Shown: positions 1-7,345, numbered from the stretch's first letter. The stretch is DNA of 27,198 bases from Methanolinea sp. UBA477 (GCA_002509485.1 DAWO01000024.1:12166-39363); one strand, 5' to 3'. The notes: a model not told the origin generated them from the sequence alone. Translations and numbers: made by a program.

Positions 1-70
1 CTGCTGCTCCATGAATGGTGCTTATTTACTGTGATGGTTAAGAATATAACCCTTTGCCTGTGTCCCGGGT

Positions 71-1063
71 TTATTCTGGCAGGCACAGTGACACTGCATC
101 TTTCCCCTTTCTCTTCAGCCCCTTTGCATGAAGTGCTGATGTTACCAGTGGCAGGGCTATCGTCGCATCACAGAAACACTGCGTTCGTGGAGAGCTTACT
201 GATTCCTTGCCCCAGCTTATCGCTTCCTCGAACGTGCATCCCGAAAGACCACCCCAGTGCGGAGCGTCTGTCGTAAACTGGATTGCATAGGCATGACCCC
301 CAAGGTCTGAATCGTGAATGGAGGCGATAACCTGTGTCTGCTGAATAAAATTCTTGGGGACTCCGCCACCGATATAGATCACTCCGGTTGAAGGCGAGCC
401 TTCAACCATCCGCGTGATCTCATCAGCATCGGAGATCTGGTCCACATCAACCGATATCCCGTTCCTTCTTGCCATCACGAGGCCGATCCCGATTGACGAG
501 TCGCACAGTGCGGGTATGAATACCGGGACATTGTTCCGGACACACGCCGAGATCAATGACCGGCCATCCGCACATTCACGTATCGCCCATTCCCCTGCGA
601 GCCGGATGAATTCCCGTGAAGAGCCCTTGAACGGTGCAATGCCGGCTGCAAAGTCGGCAATTCTCTGATCGACACTCCTGAACTCCTCTTCATAGGCAAA
701 TACGTCATAGATCCGGTCTATTCCCCTTGAGAAGAGATCGCCATCGTCCACGTGGTGATGTCCCAGGTAATGACGGACACCGAAATGTTCGCAGAGGTCG
801 TGAAAGATATTCGCACCCGTAGACACCAGCACATCGATGTAATGGTTTTCAACAAGAGAGATCAGGCATTCTTTCATGCCTGCAGGGATCATCGCACCGG
901 AAAGACCAAGAAATATGGTGCATTCCCTATCCTGGATCATCCGGGACCAGATGTCAACAGACTCTCCCAGTCTCCTTCCCTGAAAGCCTGTTTTGCTCAT
1001 GCCTTCGAGCAGTTCTCCCACATTGGAGGTAGGTTTTACGGGAATAGTCGGTCTCATTACCAT
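71..1063 (-). CDS. dys: Deoxyhypusine synthase
   Basis: Transfers the aminobutyl group of spermidine to a lysine of the archaeal initiation factor aIF5A, the first step of hypusine formation; cytoplasmic. Family signatures seen are VGELLEGMSKTGFQGRRLGE near the N terminus, VSTGANIFHDL, GIDRIYDVFA, IYIGGGVPKNF and, near the C terminus, GLSGCTFEEAISWGKES, whose lysine corresponds to the catalytic Lys of the family. From the ATG at 1063 the protein has 330 residues, normal for archaeal forms. The frame stays open for 86 more codons to a GTG at 1321 (see next entry), but homology begins just after this ATG and a weak TATA-like stretch near 1095 would allow a nearly leaderless transcript. It lies downstream of five same-strand CBS genes, with oligo-T runs between, so co-transcription is doubtful. 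The function is secure; the start is less so. Confidence 0.9.
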   Translation of the reverse strand: MVMRPTIPVKPTSNVGELLEGMSKTGFQGRRLGESVDIWSRMIQDRECTIFLGLSGAMIPAGMKECLISLVENHYIDVLVSTGANIFHDLCEHFGVRHYLGHHHVDDGDLFSRGIDRIYDVFAYEEEFRSVDQRIADFAAGIAPFKGSSREFIRLAGEWAIRECADGRSLISACVRNNVPVFIPALCDSSIGIGLVMARRNGISVDVDQISDADEITRMVEGSPSTGVIYIGGGVPKNFIQQTQVIASIHDSDLGGHAYAIQFTTDAPHWGGLSGCTFEEAISWGKESVSSPRTQCFCDATIALPLVTSALHAKGLKRKGKDAVSLCLPE

Positions 1064-1321
1064 TTCGGGTATGAGATTATCCCTTTTGGGACATAAAGTA
1101 CTGCCAAAGCACCCATCCGGGAAATCCTTTCGTTTTGGAATCAATGGGTAAGGTTGACTGGCACCAGGACTTTTTTCCACCAGTGCTGTACGTGATTTGC
1201 ATATTGAACACAGGATACGGCTTAATCTTTCGTCTTCCAGACGAATTTGAGAGATGGTAATGACCATCCGGTTTTCATGACAGCGTACGCATCCGTCATC
1301 TCCGGACAGGAGATTTCCCAC
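1064..1321 (-). other. In-frame zinc-ribbon-like extension upstream of dys
   Basis: This 86-codon open stretch is in frame with dys and begins with GTG at 1321. It encodes CVRC and CSIC separated by 23 residues, a zinc-ribbon-like spacing, followed by a low-complexity linker and a third loose Cys pair. No ribosome binding site precedes 1321 and codon third positions look less GC-rich than in neighbouring genes. It could be a real N-terminal zinc-ribbon domain of DHS, the remains of a small zinc-ribbon gene, or untranslated leader. Confidence 0.35.
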
Positions 1322-1325
1322 GGAG

Positions 1326-1341
1326 AAAAAGGAGTAAAAAA
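1326..1341 (-). terminator. Oligo-T terminator after the CBS operon
   Basis: On the minus strand T6 (1341-1336) and T5 (1330-1326) occur within 30 bases after the last CBS stop codon. Archaeal RNA polymerase terminates on such runs without a hairpin. This would separate the CBS operon from dys. Confidence 0.5.
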
Positions 1342-1351
1342 GATGTTTTCT

Positions 1352-2128
1352 TTAGAGCGCCTTTAACAGGGATTCCCTGGTGATCAGGCCCAGGAGTTTT
1401 CCTCCGTTGATAACCGGTATGGAGCCGACCTTTTTGTCGAGCATGACATCCATGACATCGTCTAGTGCGATATCTCCTGGAACCGACAGAACAGGAGAAG
1501 ACATGATATCCTTTACCAGGAGATTTCGTACCCTGTGATCCTGGTATTTGTCCTCGACCAGTTCACGGAACTTTCTCATCGCCACCGCAACATCCGTCTC
1601 GGTCACGATACCCGTAATCTTCTGGTTCTGTGTCACGACAAACCGCTTGATGTCATCGTCAAGCATCCTCCGTCTCAGGTGGACAACGCGTTCATCTTCC
1701 TCGATCGTATACGCTCTCTCCATTACTTCTGAAAGCCCCGCATCCGGGCGGCAGATCTTCAGGAGATCCCCGGCTGAAACCTGCCCGATCAGGCGGTGGT
1801 CCTCGTCATACACGACCACGAGTTTGTATACCTGGAGCAGAGGAATGAGTACGTCGATATCCTGGTCAGGATACACCGTGGTGAATTCGCTCTCCACGAC
1901 ATTGGCGACGTGAATAGAATTCGGGGATATATCAGAATTCCTCTTTGTACCCAATTTTTCAGCGACACTCTGGCGGGAGACCGTGCCTACCACCGTGTTG
2001 TTATTCAGGACGATGAGGGGATCGATCCCCTGCTCGAGCATCTTATCCAGGGCCTCGGTGACCAGGGCGGACTTCGCAATGGTAACAGGCTTTTTCATGA
2101 CGTCCTTTACAAATACATCTTCACTCAT
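1352..2128 (-). CDS. Four-CBS-domain protein (fifth of array)
   Basis: A 258-residue soluble protein made only of CBS motifs: roughly 1-60 (starting FVKDVMKKPVTI), 72-125, 130-190 and 205-258 (IMSSPVLSV... IPVINGGKLLGLITRESLL). CBS pairs form Bateman modules that in characterised proteins bind adenosyl ligands such as AMP, ATP, SAM or MTA. There is no attached enzyme, channel or DNA-binding domain, so it would act as a stand-alone sensor or partner. The ATG at 2128 overlaps the preceding gene's stop by 4 bases (ATGA), preceded by a GGAAG ribosome binding site, indicating translational coupling. Ligand and target cannot be read from the sequence. Confidence 0.88.
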   Translation of the reverse strand: MSEDVFVKDVMKKPVTIAKSALVTEALDKMLEQGIDPLIVLNNNTVVGTVSRQSVAEKLGTKRNSDISPNSIHVANVVESEFTTVYPDQDIDVLIPLLQVYKLVVVYDEDHRLIGQVSAGDLLKICRPDAGLSEVMERAYTIEEDERVVHLRRRMLDDDIKRFVVTQNQKITGIVTETDVAVAMRKFRELVEDKYQDHRVRNLLVKDIMSSPVLSVPGDIALDDVMDVMLDKKVGSIPVINGGKLLGLITRESLLKAL

Positions 2129-2964
2129 TGGGCCACTTCCTTTATGATATCGTCTCTCTTCATGATACCCTTGATTTCCTTGCCTTCTGTGACGACAAGA
2201 CAGTTGATATTCTGGCTTTGCATCAGCTGGACGGCCTGCGAGAGCGGTGTCTCGGGAGGAACCGTTATCACCGGTCTCGACATCAGATCCTCGGCAACCG
2301 CAGATACCTCAAACACATACCTGAAAGACTTTCTGCCTGCAGATTCCTCTTTTCTCGAAATCGTGACATCCTTTGCCGGCAGCCTGGCTTTCTCGTCGAT
2401 ATAAAGGTAGAAGGCCAGGTTACTCTCGGTGATGATTCCGGCCAGCGTGCCATTATTATCTATCACCACCACTTTATCATTCCTCTCTCTCATGATGTCT
2501 ATGATGTGATCAAGGGAATGATACCGGTTGATCGTGATGGCATCCTCCATTATATCGCCAACTTTCGTTGAAAGCCCGTTCACATGCGAAGAACTGAGGA
2601 GATCCGACTTGGTGATAATGCCAACCAGCTGTCCATCCTCGATGACCGGCAATCCACTGATATCCCATTCGATCATAGTAGCGGCAATCTCACGTATCTG
2701 GGCGTTTTGGCCGACCGTAACGGGATCAGGAGTCATCAGTACCTGGACAGGTATATGATCAATCGGTCTTCTCCGCCACAGCGGCTCGCTCTGGCGGAGT
2801 TTATACCCGATGTCCTTCTTCGTGATGATCCCAAGAAGCCGCCCCTCTTCAATTACAGGAAGTCTCGAGATCTTGTGTTTGAGCATGAGGTTTCGTGCAT
2901 GGGAAACAGTCTCCCCAGGTGCGACAACAAAAACCGGTGAGCTCATCACATCAGAAGCTTTCAT
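2125..2964 (-). CDS. Four-CBS-domain protein (fourth of array)
   Basis: A 279-residue protein with four CBS motifs, at about 1-58 (ASDVMSSPVFVV), 75-132, 137-192 and 217-279, the third and fourth separated by a charged linker. The first, second and fourth carry the usual LPV/LVV(I)...GIITKxD pattern. I chose the ATG at 2964 because GGGGAG lies 8 bases upstream; an in-frame GTG at 2973 would place the start inside that ribosome binding site. The stop overlaps the next CBS gene by 4 bases and the start is 5 bases after the previous gene, so this is one operon. Function beyond nucleotide sensing is unknown. Confidence 0.87.
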   Translation of the reverse strand: MKASDVMSSPVFVVAPGETVSHARNLMLKHKISRLPVIEEGRLLGIITKKDIGYKLRQSEPLWRRRPIDHIPVQVLMTPDPVTVGQNAQIREIAATMIEWDISGLPVIEDGQLVGIITKSDLLSSSHVNGLSTKVGDIMEDAITINRYHSLDHIIDIMRERNDKVVVIDNNGTLAGIITESNLAFYLYIDEKARLPAKDVTISRKEESAGRKSFRYVFEVSAVAEDLMSRPVITVPPETPLSQAVQLMQSQNINCLVVTEGKEIKGIMKRDDIIKEVAQ

Positions 2965-2969
2965 CCCAA

Positions 2970-3911
2970 TCACTCCCCTGAGAGGACCCTGACCAGGTCA
3001 AATTCGGTCACGAGCCCGATCAGGCGGTCACTTTCAATGACGGGGAGCGCTCCGACTCCCTTGTCCAGAAGCATTCGTGCGGCATCATGAATGCTCTTTT
3101 CAGGAGATATGGTGAAGAGCTTGCCTGATACAAGGTTCCGCACCGGCAGCCCCATCACCTCGGCAACGTCCCCGGTAACCAGCTGATCGAATACCTTTCC
3201 TGTCCCGAGGTACTTCATGATGTCAGTTGCCGTGACGATCCCAAACAGAACACCGTCACTCACCACGGGAAGTCGCCGGAAACGGTGGGTAGTCATGTCT
3301 TTCGTAACCTTTCCAATCGGGCAGTCCGGTTCGGTCACTCGAAGTGAACGCGTCATTACATCCTCTACGGTGCCTTCAACCCTCTCGTTGGCAAGGATCT
3401 TCATCACATCACGTTCCGTCACCATGCCCATGAGGACATCATGGTCATCGATGATCGGTATTCCACCAATCATTTTACCCGTGATAATGGCGATTGCATC
3501 TGCAATCGATGCCGAATCATGGAGAGAGGTGATCTTCTGGGTCATGATCGTCCGGACACTCTCGTTGATGGCAGCAAGAAGATTTCCGCCATGTTTGACC
3601 TGGACCAGGTTGAACTTATCCCCTCCTCCCATGAAATTGATGATATCCCCGGATGTGAGGATTCCACGAATTTTTCTGCTTCCTGGATCGACCACGGGTA
3701 GTCTCCGGAATCCACAATTCGTCATGGTCTCCACTGCACCCTGGATTGTTGCGGACGGAGGTACCGATACAACATCGCGGGTAGCGACGGCCATTATTTC
3801 TCCTTCCTGTTCAACTCTCCGCGATTTAAATTCCACGGGGCCCCGGTCGAGTTTTCCAGGCATTTTCAGAAGTTTGTCTCCCTGTTTGTAATTCCGTTCA
3901 GTGTGGTGCAT
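2970..3911 (-). CDS. Four-CBS-domain protein (third of array)
   Basis: A 313-residue protein with a basic 40-residue N-terminal tail and four CBS motifs at about 42-97 (VATRDVVSVPPSATI), 118-175 (GGIPIIDDHDVLMGMVTERD), 180-235 (FRRLPVVSDGVLFGIVTATD) and 255-313. The cores are well conserved and could bind nucleotide. The ATG at 3911 has AAGGA about 9 bases upstream; Met17 and Met40 are alternative starts. It lies 91 bases after the previous CBS gene, the only real gap in the array, and that gap has a TATA-like element, so transcription may restart here. Confidence 0.87.
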   Translation of the reverse strand: MHHTERNYKQGDKLLKMPGKLDRGPVEFKSRRVEQEGEIMAVATRDVVSVPPSATIQGAVETMTNCGFRRLPVVDPGSRKIRGILTSGDIINFMGGGDKFNLVQVKHGGNLLAAINESVRTIMTQKITSLHDSASIADAIAIITGKMIGGIPIIDDHDVLMGMVTERDVMKILANERVEGTVEDVMTRSLRVTEPDCPIGKVTKDMTTHRFRRLPVVSDGVLFGIVTATDIMKYLGTGKVFDQLVTGDVAEVMGLPVRNLVSGKLFTISPEKSIHDAARMLLDKGVGALPVIESDRLIGLVTEFDLVRVLSGE

Positions 3912-3956
3912 ATTATCAATCCTTGGAATGTAATCTCATTTTTCATCGATAGCGGA

Positions 3957-3965
3957 CATATTTTT
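3957..3965 (-). promoter_or_regulatory. Possible internal TATA element
   Basis: In the 91-base gap between the second and third CBS genes the minus strand has AAAAATATG. A start site about 27 bases downstream (near 3935) would leave a leader of about 24 bases containing the AAGGA ribosome binding site. The same gap holds the palindrome CCTGATCAGG at 3992-4001. Prediction by eye only. Confidence 0.35.
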
Positions 3966-4002
3966 CACGATACGTGGTACAGGACACATGCCCTGATCAG
4001 GA

Positions 4003-4752
4003 TCAGTGCATTGAATCCAGAACATCGTGCCGGTCAAGGATGCCGACGACACGGTCACCTTCGACAACCGGCAGCCTGCTCACGTCATGACGTACCAGGA
4101 GATCTGCTGCATACTGGACATCTTCGTCAGGCGACACGGTAAATGCGGGGGTTGTCATGATATTTTCCACAGGAGTTGGTGATGTTCCATCGACAGACGA
4201 CCGCCACCGGCCGTCCTTCAGGAGATCTCTCCTTGATACAATCCCGACGATCTTTTTCTTTTTCACTACAGGAAAAGCATAGAACCCGCTATCAATAATA
4301 AGAGTATGTATTTTTGATACGGGTTCGTCCGATGTGCAGGTAATCACTTTTTCTGACATGAATTCATCGACCCGTCCCCGGACCTTCCCCCGGGTTATCA
4401 ACACCGGGAAGATCTCCGAGAGCAGTACACCTCCGATGATGAGACCCTGGTCGTCGACCATCGGGATACTGCTTGTCATGTTCTCCCTGATACAGGAGAC
4501 GACGACATCAAGCGAGTCGGTATCATTCACCGGTCGTATCGGCTTTGTAAAACCTTCTATAGTCACGTTGGACTTTGTGGCCGTGACTGCAAGGGCATCG
4601 GACATATCGATGTATCCCATGAGTTTTCTCTTCCCGTCATGGACATAGATCTCGCGGAAGACGTCCTCCCGGAGTATCTGCCGGGCCCGGGTTATTATTT
4701 CATCATATTTGAGAAGAGGGACCTCGACAAGGAAATCTGATGCATTTTTCAT
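4003..4752 (-). CDS. Divergent four-CBS-domain protein (second of array)
   Basis: A 249-residue protein. The two C-terminal CBS motifs (about 128-183, FMSEKVITCTSDEPVSKI; and 194-249, IMTTPAFTVSPDEDV followed by SRLPVVEGDRVVGILDRHD) are typical. The two N-terminal motifs (about 5-60 and 62-122) are degenerate but keep the fold pattern (LMGYIDMSDAL, SSIPMVDDQGLIIGGVLLSE). The ATG at 4752 overlaps the previous stop by 4 bases, and GGAGG lies about 10 bases upstream. It resembles archaeal stand-alone CBS proteins; a missing nucleotide pocket in the N-terminal pair is an inference from weak conservation. Confidence 0.85.
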   Translation of the reverse strand: MKNASDFLVEVPLLKYDEIITRARQILREDVFREIYVHDGKRKLMGYIDMSDALAVTATKSNVTIEGFTKPIRPVNDTDSLDVVVSCIRENMTSSIPMVDDQGLIIGGVLLSEIFPVLITRGKVRGRVDEFMSEKVITCTSDEPVSKIHTLIIDSGFYAFPVVKKKKIVGIVSRRDLLKDGRWRSSVDGTSPTPVENIMTTPAFTVSPDEDVQYAADLLVRHDVSRLPVVEGDRVVGILDRHDVLDSMH

Positions 4753-5315
4753 TGAAGAAATTCCTCCTCACGGCATGAGGGGCAGAGCATCGTGTTGTCA
4801 AGCCGGCGGAGGTCGTCTGACATCTGCCCGCAGCGGCTGCATAACCCGACTTCAACCTCTTCTACCCGGTTTATCTCGATCAGGTCGTCCATAAGGTCAT
4901 TTAACTCCGTCGAGACCGTGAGGATATCGCGAACCGTTACAATCCCGATTACCTCTTTTGCATCATTTACTATTGGAAGCCGTCTCACATGGTTCCTGAT
5001 CATCATGTGAGCTGCATCACGGACCATCTTGTCTGCTCCAATGGTGATAAGCGGCGTGCTCATGACCTCGTTTACGTGAACCGATCCCGGCTTCCTGTCC
5101 TTTGCCACTACCTTGCAATTGATATCCTCCTCTGTGATTATGCCTATCGGAAGGTTATCATGCAAAACGATGCAGCTACCAACCTCGTCCCGGCACATGG
5201 CCATGGCCGCACGGGCCACCGGGGCATCAAAATTAATCGTTGTCGGGTTGCTCCGCATTACCTCCCGTAGAGGTACCTGGGTTTCAAAACGGATCGAATC
5301 GGATGTATTCTTCAT
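4749..5315 (-). CDS. CBS-pair protein with C-terminal zinc ribbon (first of array)
   Basis: A 188-residue protein: two CBS motifs (about 15-72 and 80-137, the latter with RRLPIVNDAKEVIGIVTVRD) then a C-terminal zinc ribbon with Cys159, Cys162, Cys178 and Cys181 (CSRC and CPSC). CBS-plus-zinc-ribbon proteins are a known archaeal architecture of unknown function; the ribbon may bind nucleic acid or protein. It is first in the operon. The ATG at 5315 is preceded by GGGGGTGA at about 5 bases, a strong ribosome binding site. As the only array member with a candidate effector module, it may be the output component (inference). Confidence 0.88.
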   Translation of the reverse strand: MKNTSDSIRFETQVPLREVMRSNPTTINFDAPVARAAMAMCRDEVGSCIVLHDNLPIGIITEEDINCKVVAKDRKPGSVHVNEVMSTPLITIGADKMVRDAAHMMIRNHVRRLPIVNDAKEVIGIVTVRDILTVSTELNDLMDDLIEINRVEEVEVGLCSRCGQMSDDLRRLDNTMLCPSCREEEFLQ

Positions 5316-5350
5316 AAATCACCCCCATCTTCTTGTGTTTTCAGATATGA

Positions 5351-5373
5351 TAACTGCAGTTACCATTACTGCA
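5351..5373. repeat. Palindrome TAACTGCAGTTA and overlapping inverted repeat
   Basis: TAACTGCAGTTA (5351-5362) is a perfect 12-base palindrome. Its right half forms a second dyad, TGCAGT (5355-5360) with ACTGCA (5368-5373). It lies 36 bases upstream of the first CBS gene and close to the start site predicted from the TATA element at 5380-5392, the position expected of an archaeal repressor operator. Confidence 0.45.
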
Positions 5374-5379
5374 AGCCAT

Positions 5380-5407
5380 CAATATAAAATAATTGATCTA
5401 TATAATA
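5380..5407 (-). promoter_or_regulatory. TATA region for the CBS operon
   Basis: Two AT-rich TATA candidates on the minus strand, TATTATATAG (5407-5398) and TTATTTTATATTG (5392-5380), would start transcription near 5375 or 5359, giving a 45-60 base leader that contains the GGGGGTGA ribosome binding site. The inverted pair ATCAAT/ATTGAT (5378-5383, 5392-5397) flanks the second candidate. Confidence 0.45.
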
Positions 5408-5458
5408 CCTCGGTCACACAATCCCACCCGTGATAATGAGAATAAATCTAATAATGCA

Positions 5459-5499
5459 GGTATCATATAGGATACCATGGATAAACCGGAAAATTCCGG
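5459..5499 (+). promoter_or_regulatory. Two inverted repeats upstream of arvA
   Basis: GGTATC (5459-5464) pairs with GATACC (5471-5476), and CCGGAA (5486-5491) pairs with TTCCGG (5494-5499). Both fall in the 60 bases before the arvA start, where they could be operators or leader hairpins. A TATA-like stretch lies upstream (about 5440-5455). Confidence 0.35.
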
Positions 5500-5520
5500 G
5501 AATGCGCTCCGAGGTGCAAA

Positions 5521-6162
5521 ATGAGTATCTTTATCCAGACGCGTAACCGGGTTTCAAAATTTTTACAGGCGTTTTTCAGGAAAAAACGTACAAGAATTGG
5601 CATATATGGCCCTCCCAATGCAGGAAAGACCACGCTGGCAAACCGAATCGCCAGGGACTGGACCGGAGAGGAGATGGGCCAGGTGAGCGAGATACCGCAT
5701 GAGACGCGGCGGGCGTCGCGGAAGAGTGATATCACGATAAGCGGTTCGAACGGCAGCTCGATCACCATTGATATCGTGGACACCCCTGGCGTGACCACGA
5801 AGATAGACTACATGGAATTCCTTGAATACGGAGTGACGAGGGATGAAGCTGTAGTCCGGGCCAGGGAGGCTACGGAAGGTGTGGCGGAAGCCATGCACTG
5901 GCTGAGGGAAGATATAGACGGGGTGATATACATGCTCGATAGCACGGAGGACCCGTTCATGCAGGTAAACATCATGATGATAGGGATCATCGAGAGCAGG
6001 AATCTTCCGGTGATCATCGCCGCAAACAAGATTGACCTGCCAGCAGCCACCCCCCAGCGGATACGCAGTGCTTTTCCCCAGCACCCGGTTATTCCAATCT
6101 CCTGCCTCGAAGGAAAGAACGTTGAAGATCTCTACGAAAAGATGGTGAATCATTTCAGGTGA
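5521..6162 (+). CDS. arvA: Era-like small GTPase, OapA/ArvA family
   Basis: A 213-residue P-loop GTPase: G1 GPPNAGKTT (about residues 24-32), G3 DTPG in the middle, G4 NKID and G5 SCLEG. The N-terminal 20 residues are basic and aromatic (SKFLQAFFRKKRTR), suiting membrane attachment. The next two genes encode DUF2073 and a DUF2072 zinc ribbon, the conserved euryarchaeal arvA-arvB-arvC order; in Haloferax volcanii this GTPase is needed for extracellular vesicle formation. The family assignment rests on this context plus length. ATG at 5521 has GAGGTG 4 bases upstream. It is divergent from the CBS operon. Confidence 0.87.
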   Translation: MSIFIQTRNRVSKFLQAFFRKKRTRIGIYGPPNAGKTTLANRIARDWTGEEMGQVSEIPHETRRASRKSDITISGSNGSSITIDIVDTPGVTTKIDYMEFLEYGVTRDEAVVRAREATEGVAEAMHWLREDIDGVIYMLDSTEDPFMQVNIMMIGIIESRNLPVIIAANKIDLPAATPQRIRSAFPQHPVIPISCLEGKNVEDLYEKMVNHFR

Positions 6163-6168
6163 TACCGG

Positions 6169-6534
6169 ATGATCGAGGGAATTCAGATAGATCTCATATC
6201 CGATGAGAGGCTGGCTACCATGACTTCGATGGAGAAGATACGGATGATCCTGGATGATGTGCGCAGGGGCACCATCGTTATTCTCGAGAAGGGTCTGGCA
6301 CCCGAGGAGCAGAGCACGTTAATCGAGATGACCATGCGGGAGATACTGCCCGACGGCTTCAATGGAATCGAGATCGAGACATATCCATCCCGGGCAGACA
6401 GCCCCGGATTCCTGAAACGACTGCTGGGAAAGAGTGCGCCGGAGAGTCGGCTTACGGTGATAGGACCGGCAAACCAGCTTCGCATGATCAAGAAGGACAA
6501 GGATGTCATAAGCGCCTGGATCTCCACGAGGTGA
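6169..6534 (+). CDS. arvB: DUF2073 protein, OapB/ArvB family
   Basis: A 121-residue soluble protein starting 6 bases after arvA, with AGGTGA 7 bases before its ATG. Visible features are the N-terminal segment IEGIQIDLISDERL, an alternating helix/strand pattern (IVILEKGL, FNGIEIETYPS) and the C-terminal RLTVIGPANQLRMIKKDKD. No catalytic motif is recognisable. In euryarchaea DUF2073 is consistently encoded with the Era-like GTPase and the zinc-ribbon protein, so it is probably a partner or regulator of ArvA. Assignment relies on length, context and general similarity. Confidence 0.8.
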   Translation: MIEGIQIDLISDERLATMTSMEKIRMILDDVRRGTIVILEKGLAPEEQSTLIEMTMREILPDGFNGIEIETYPSRADSPGFLKRLLGKSAPESRLTVIGPANQLRMIKKDKDVISAWISTR

Positions 6535-6538
6535 GATC

Positions 6539-6919
6539 GTGCCGCACAAATGCGTGAAGTGTGGAAAAATTTACCCGGATTCCTCGTCTGAAATACTCGA
6601 GGGCTGTGAACAGTGCGGCGGCAGAAAGTTCCTCTATGTCGCTTCAGAAAGCAGGAGACGGAAAATTCCCGAAAGAATACCCCCTGCAGAGCCCAAATCC
6701 GAAACAAAAGAAGAAACAGGGGGTGCAGAGGGGGTCGCCGAGGATCTTTACAACAGCGTGGAAAGTATCAGGATCGTCTCCCCAGGCACATACGAATTGA
6801 ATATTGAAAAACTGGCTCAATCTGGTGAAACAGTTGTGGGGTTCGGAAAGGGGGGGAGTTACGGGGTCGACCTTCTCTCCATGATGAAATCGAAGAAAAA
6901 GAAGCGAGAGAGAAAATAA
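6539..6919 (+). CDS. arvC: Zinc-ribbon protein (DUF2072), OapC/ArvC family
   Basis: A 126-residue protein with an N-terminal zinc ribbon (CVKC then CEQCGG, about residues 5-25), a charged low-complexity linker, and a conserved C-terminal block running from IRIVSPGTYELNIEKL to GSYGVDLLSMM before a Lys/Arg tail. This is the layout of archaeal DUF2072 proteins. The start is GTG, 4 bases after arvB, with AGGTGA 5 bases upstream. It completes the arvABC operon. The basic tail and ribbon suggest binding to a macromolecule, but the partner is unknown. Confidence 0.82.
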   Translation: MPHKCVKCGKIYPDSSSEILEGCEQCGGRKFLYVASESRRRKIPERIPPAEPKSETKEETGGAEGVAEDLYNSVESIRIVSPGTYELNIEKLAQSGETVVGFGKGGSYGVDLLSMMKSKKKKRERK

Positions 6920-6927
6920 AAATTTTT
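6918..6927. terminator. Bidirectional A5T5 terminator
   Basis: AAAAATTTTT spans the stop codons of the convergent arvC and aIF1 genes, giving an oligo-T run to transcripts from either side. Confidence 0.5.
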
Positions 6928-7231
6928 AACTGATATTTTCCACGCTGTATCCCTTATCTGCAAGCAATTCTTTGACCCTCTCCCTGTGGTTTCCCTGTAA
7001 TTCAATAGAATTTCCCTTTACCGTTCCTCCACAGGCAAGTTTATTCTTCAGATATTTTGAGAGATCCTCAAGATCGATGTCGGTCGGATCGAGCCCTTCG
7101 ATCACGGTTACTTCTTTTCCATACCGTCGTGTGTTTACCTTGACATTGATCCTCTGTTGCTCTTTGGCAACTTCTTCACATATACAGAGTTCTTTAGGCA
7201 GTCCGCACGTGGGACATATACCACCGTTCAT
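6926..7231 (-). CDS. Translation initiation factor aIF1 (SUI1)
   Basis: A 101-residue SUI1/eIF1 homologue that helps the small ribosomal subunit select the start codon. The N terminus carries a cysteine cluster (CPTCGLPKELCIC) typical of archaeal aIF1; the SUI1 core follows with VNTRRYGKEVTVIEGLD, LKNKLACGGTVKG and ELQGNHRERVKELL. I take the ATG at 7231 because homology begins there and a TATA box lies 27 bases upstream, making the mRNA leaderless; the frame extends 25 more codons upstream through that TATA box, so the longer start is unlikely. The gene is convergent with arvC. Confidence 0.93.
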   Translation of the reverse strand: MNGGICPTCGLPKELCICEEVAKEQQRINVKVNTRRYGKEVTVIEGLDPTDIDLEDLSKYLKNKLACGGTVKGNSIELQGNHRERVKELLADKGYSVENIS

Positions 7232-7252
7232 TACAAGTACCTTATAAGCTCT

Positions 7253-7264
7253 CTTTATATATTT
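7253..7264 (-). promoter_or_regulatory. TATA box of leaderless aIF1 gene
   Basis: Minus-strand AAATATATAAAG is centred about 27 bases from the A of the aIF1 ATG at 7231, predicting transcription starting at the start codon itself. Confidence 0.6.
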
Positions 7265-7345
7265 GTTGGCATAATCGGAGAATATCGAAAATTGAAATGA
7301 TATCAACTGGCTCTGTCAGATGTTGTAGGGTGTGCCATTATCCTC

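Noticed and set aside
1..70. Short coding region at the left edge (31-276, plus)
   Set aside because: It overlaps the 3' end of dys in antisense and has no recognisable features; the first 70 bases seem to be non-coding downstream sequence.
2964..2973. GTG start at 2973 for the fourth CBS gene
   Set aside because: It lies in the ribosome binding site for the ATG at 2964, which has better spacing (8 bases).
3217..3891. 224-codon open frame antisense to a CBS gene (also several 100-200 codon antisense frames at 1796-2404, 9178-9603, 15604-17144 and 21207-22922)
   Set aside because: These are shadows of genuine genes caused by codon bias; their translations are low-complexity or compositionally odd, without family motifs.
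5463..6153. Minus-strand frames over arvA
   Set aside because: The GTPase motifs on the plus strand explain the region; minus-strand translations have no domains.
7232..7306. 25-codon longer start for aIF1
   Set aside because: It runs through the TATA box; homology starts at 7231.
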